Of a DNA stretch of 64,000 bases, positions 63,927 through 64,000 are shown piece by piece. The DNA comes from Aliivibrio salmonicida LFI1238 (GTDB lineage Bacteria > Pseudomonadota > Gammaproteobacteria > Enterobacterales > Vibrionaceae), in the NCBI RefSeq assembly GCF_000196495.1, contig NC_011312.1, positions 3,162,001 to 3,226,000 on the forward strand, written 5' to 3'. Both the position numbers and the translations under genes were made by a program. Position 1 is the first letter of the stretch, and the number at the start of each line of letters is the position of its first letter. The notes beneath the pieces are model-generated. The model did no database searches. It was not told where the DNA came from and saw nothing but the letters and a program-made list of their open reading frames with translations.

Positions 63927-64000
63927 GCTGTTTGGGATTTGAGAAAAGAGCCGCGGATTCCCCCACCATAAGAACGCGCGTGTTGGGGGTTGAATCTTTT

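Larger units (their letters stand above)
63759..64000 (+). repeat. 125-bp tandem repeats with decayed tRNA 3' half after tRNA-Trp
   Basis: Unit 1 begins at 63759 (CCATATTTAGAGAAGG) and recurs at 63884, a 125-bp period; unit 2 runs past the right edge. Each unit has a terminator-like hairpin, then CCGCGGATTCCC ... TGTTGGGGGTTGAATCTTTT, matching the anticodon-3' and T-arm region of the tRNA-Trp gene above, and unit 1 ends with CTCTGCCA, like a tRNA 3' end. Unit 2 differs at only a few bases. Confidence 0.9.

Overview
The window looks like a chromosomal segment from a Vibrionaceae gammaproteobacterium. It is low in GC, and its proteins and local gene orders (eps type II secretion genes, hslR-hslO-pckA, pldB-yigL, yiiD-dtd-yihY-typA-glnA, glyQS, fadBA-yigZ-trkH-hemG) are those of Vibrio and Aliivibrio. 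Together with the heavy insertion-sequence load and IS-broken genes, this points to Aliivibrio, with A. salmonicida the most likely candidate. That species call is an inference; no search was run.

Layout. 1-7397 (minus): the type II secretion operon gspC-D-E-F-G-H-I and the first 61 codons of gspJ, which runs off the left edge. 7675-16632: hslR, hslO, pckA, an AsmA-like gene, an EAL-HDOD gene, and the pldB-yigL pair. 16699-19015: IS66 copy 1, followed by a gene remnant and a patch of GC-rich palindromic repeats around yiiD. 20875-26142: dtd, yihY, typA, then glnA behind a sigma-54/NtrC-type promoter. 26362-28801: a DUF4124 gene cut by IS66 copy 2; the ntrB and ntrC genes expected next are absent from the window. 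28919-33156: asnC, rsmJ, uspA, ftnA, uspB and a flavoprotein. 33274-38080: one FIST-GGDEF-EAL gene split by IS66 copy 3. 38094-40490: a DTW-domain tRNA modification enzyme, a lipoprotein and eda. 40572-43135: the 3' end of a second EAL gene, cut by IS66 copy 4. 43351-46786: ibpA, an IS4-type element sitting in the ibpA terminator, short tandem repeats, and avtA. 47005-51815: glyQS and a MalS-like lipoprotein that has lost its catalytic motifs. 51954-56510: small membrane proteins, tusA, an IS91-family transposase, a LysR regulator and acuI. 57123-63566: a possible 24-codon gene, fadBA, yigZ, trkH and hemG. 63685-64000: tRNA-Trp followed by 125-bp tandem repeats carrying a decayed tRNA 3' half.

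How the parts relate. Most of the window is housekeeping: protein secretion, gluconeogenesis (pckA), nitrogen assimilation (glnA), fatty-acid beta-oxidation (fadBA with a FadR-like operator), stress response (hslR, hslO, ibpA, uspA, uspB), iron storage and translation. The unusual part is the mobile DNA. Four near-identical IS66 copies are present and only copy 3 has a target-site duplication. The other three join unrelated sequence on their two sides and look like rearrangement breakpoints. Two EAL-domain genes have been broken by the same IS, and one IS4-type copy sits in the loop of a transcription terminator.

I found no convincing new defence, secretion or biosynthetic system. The most notable signals are the IS66 junctions, the dead MalS-like protein, the tRNA-derived repeats after tRNA-Trp, the IS4 insertion into a terminator, and a short uncharacterised ORF upstream of fadA.
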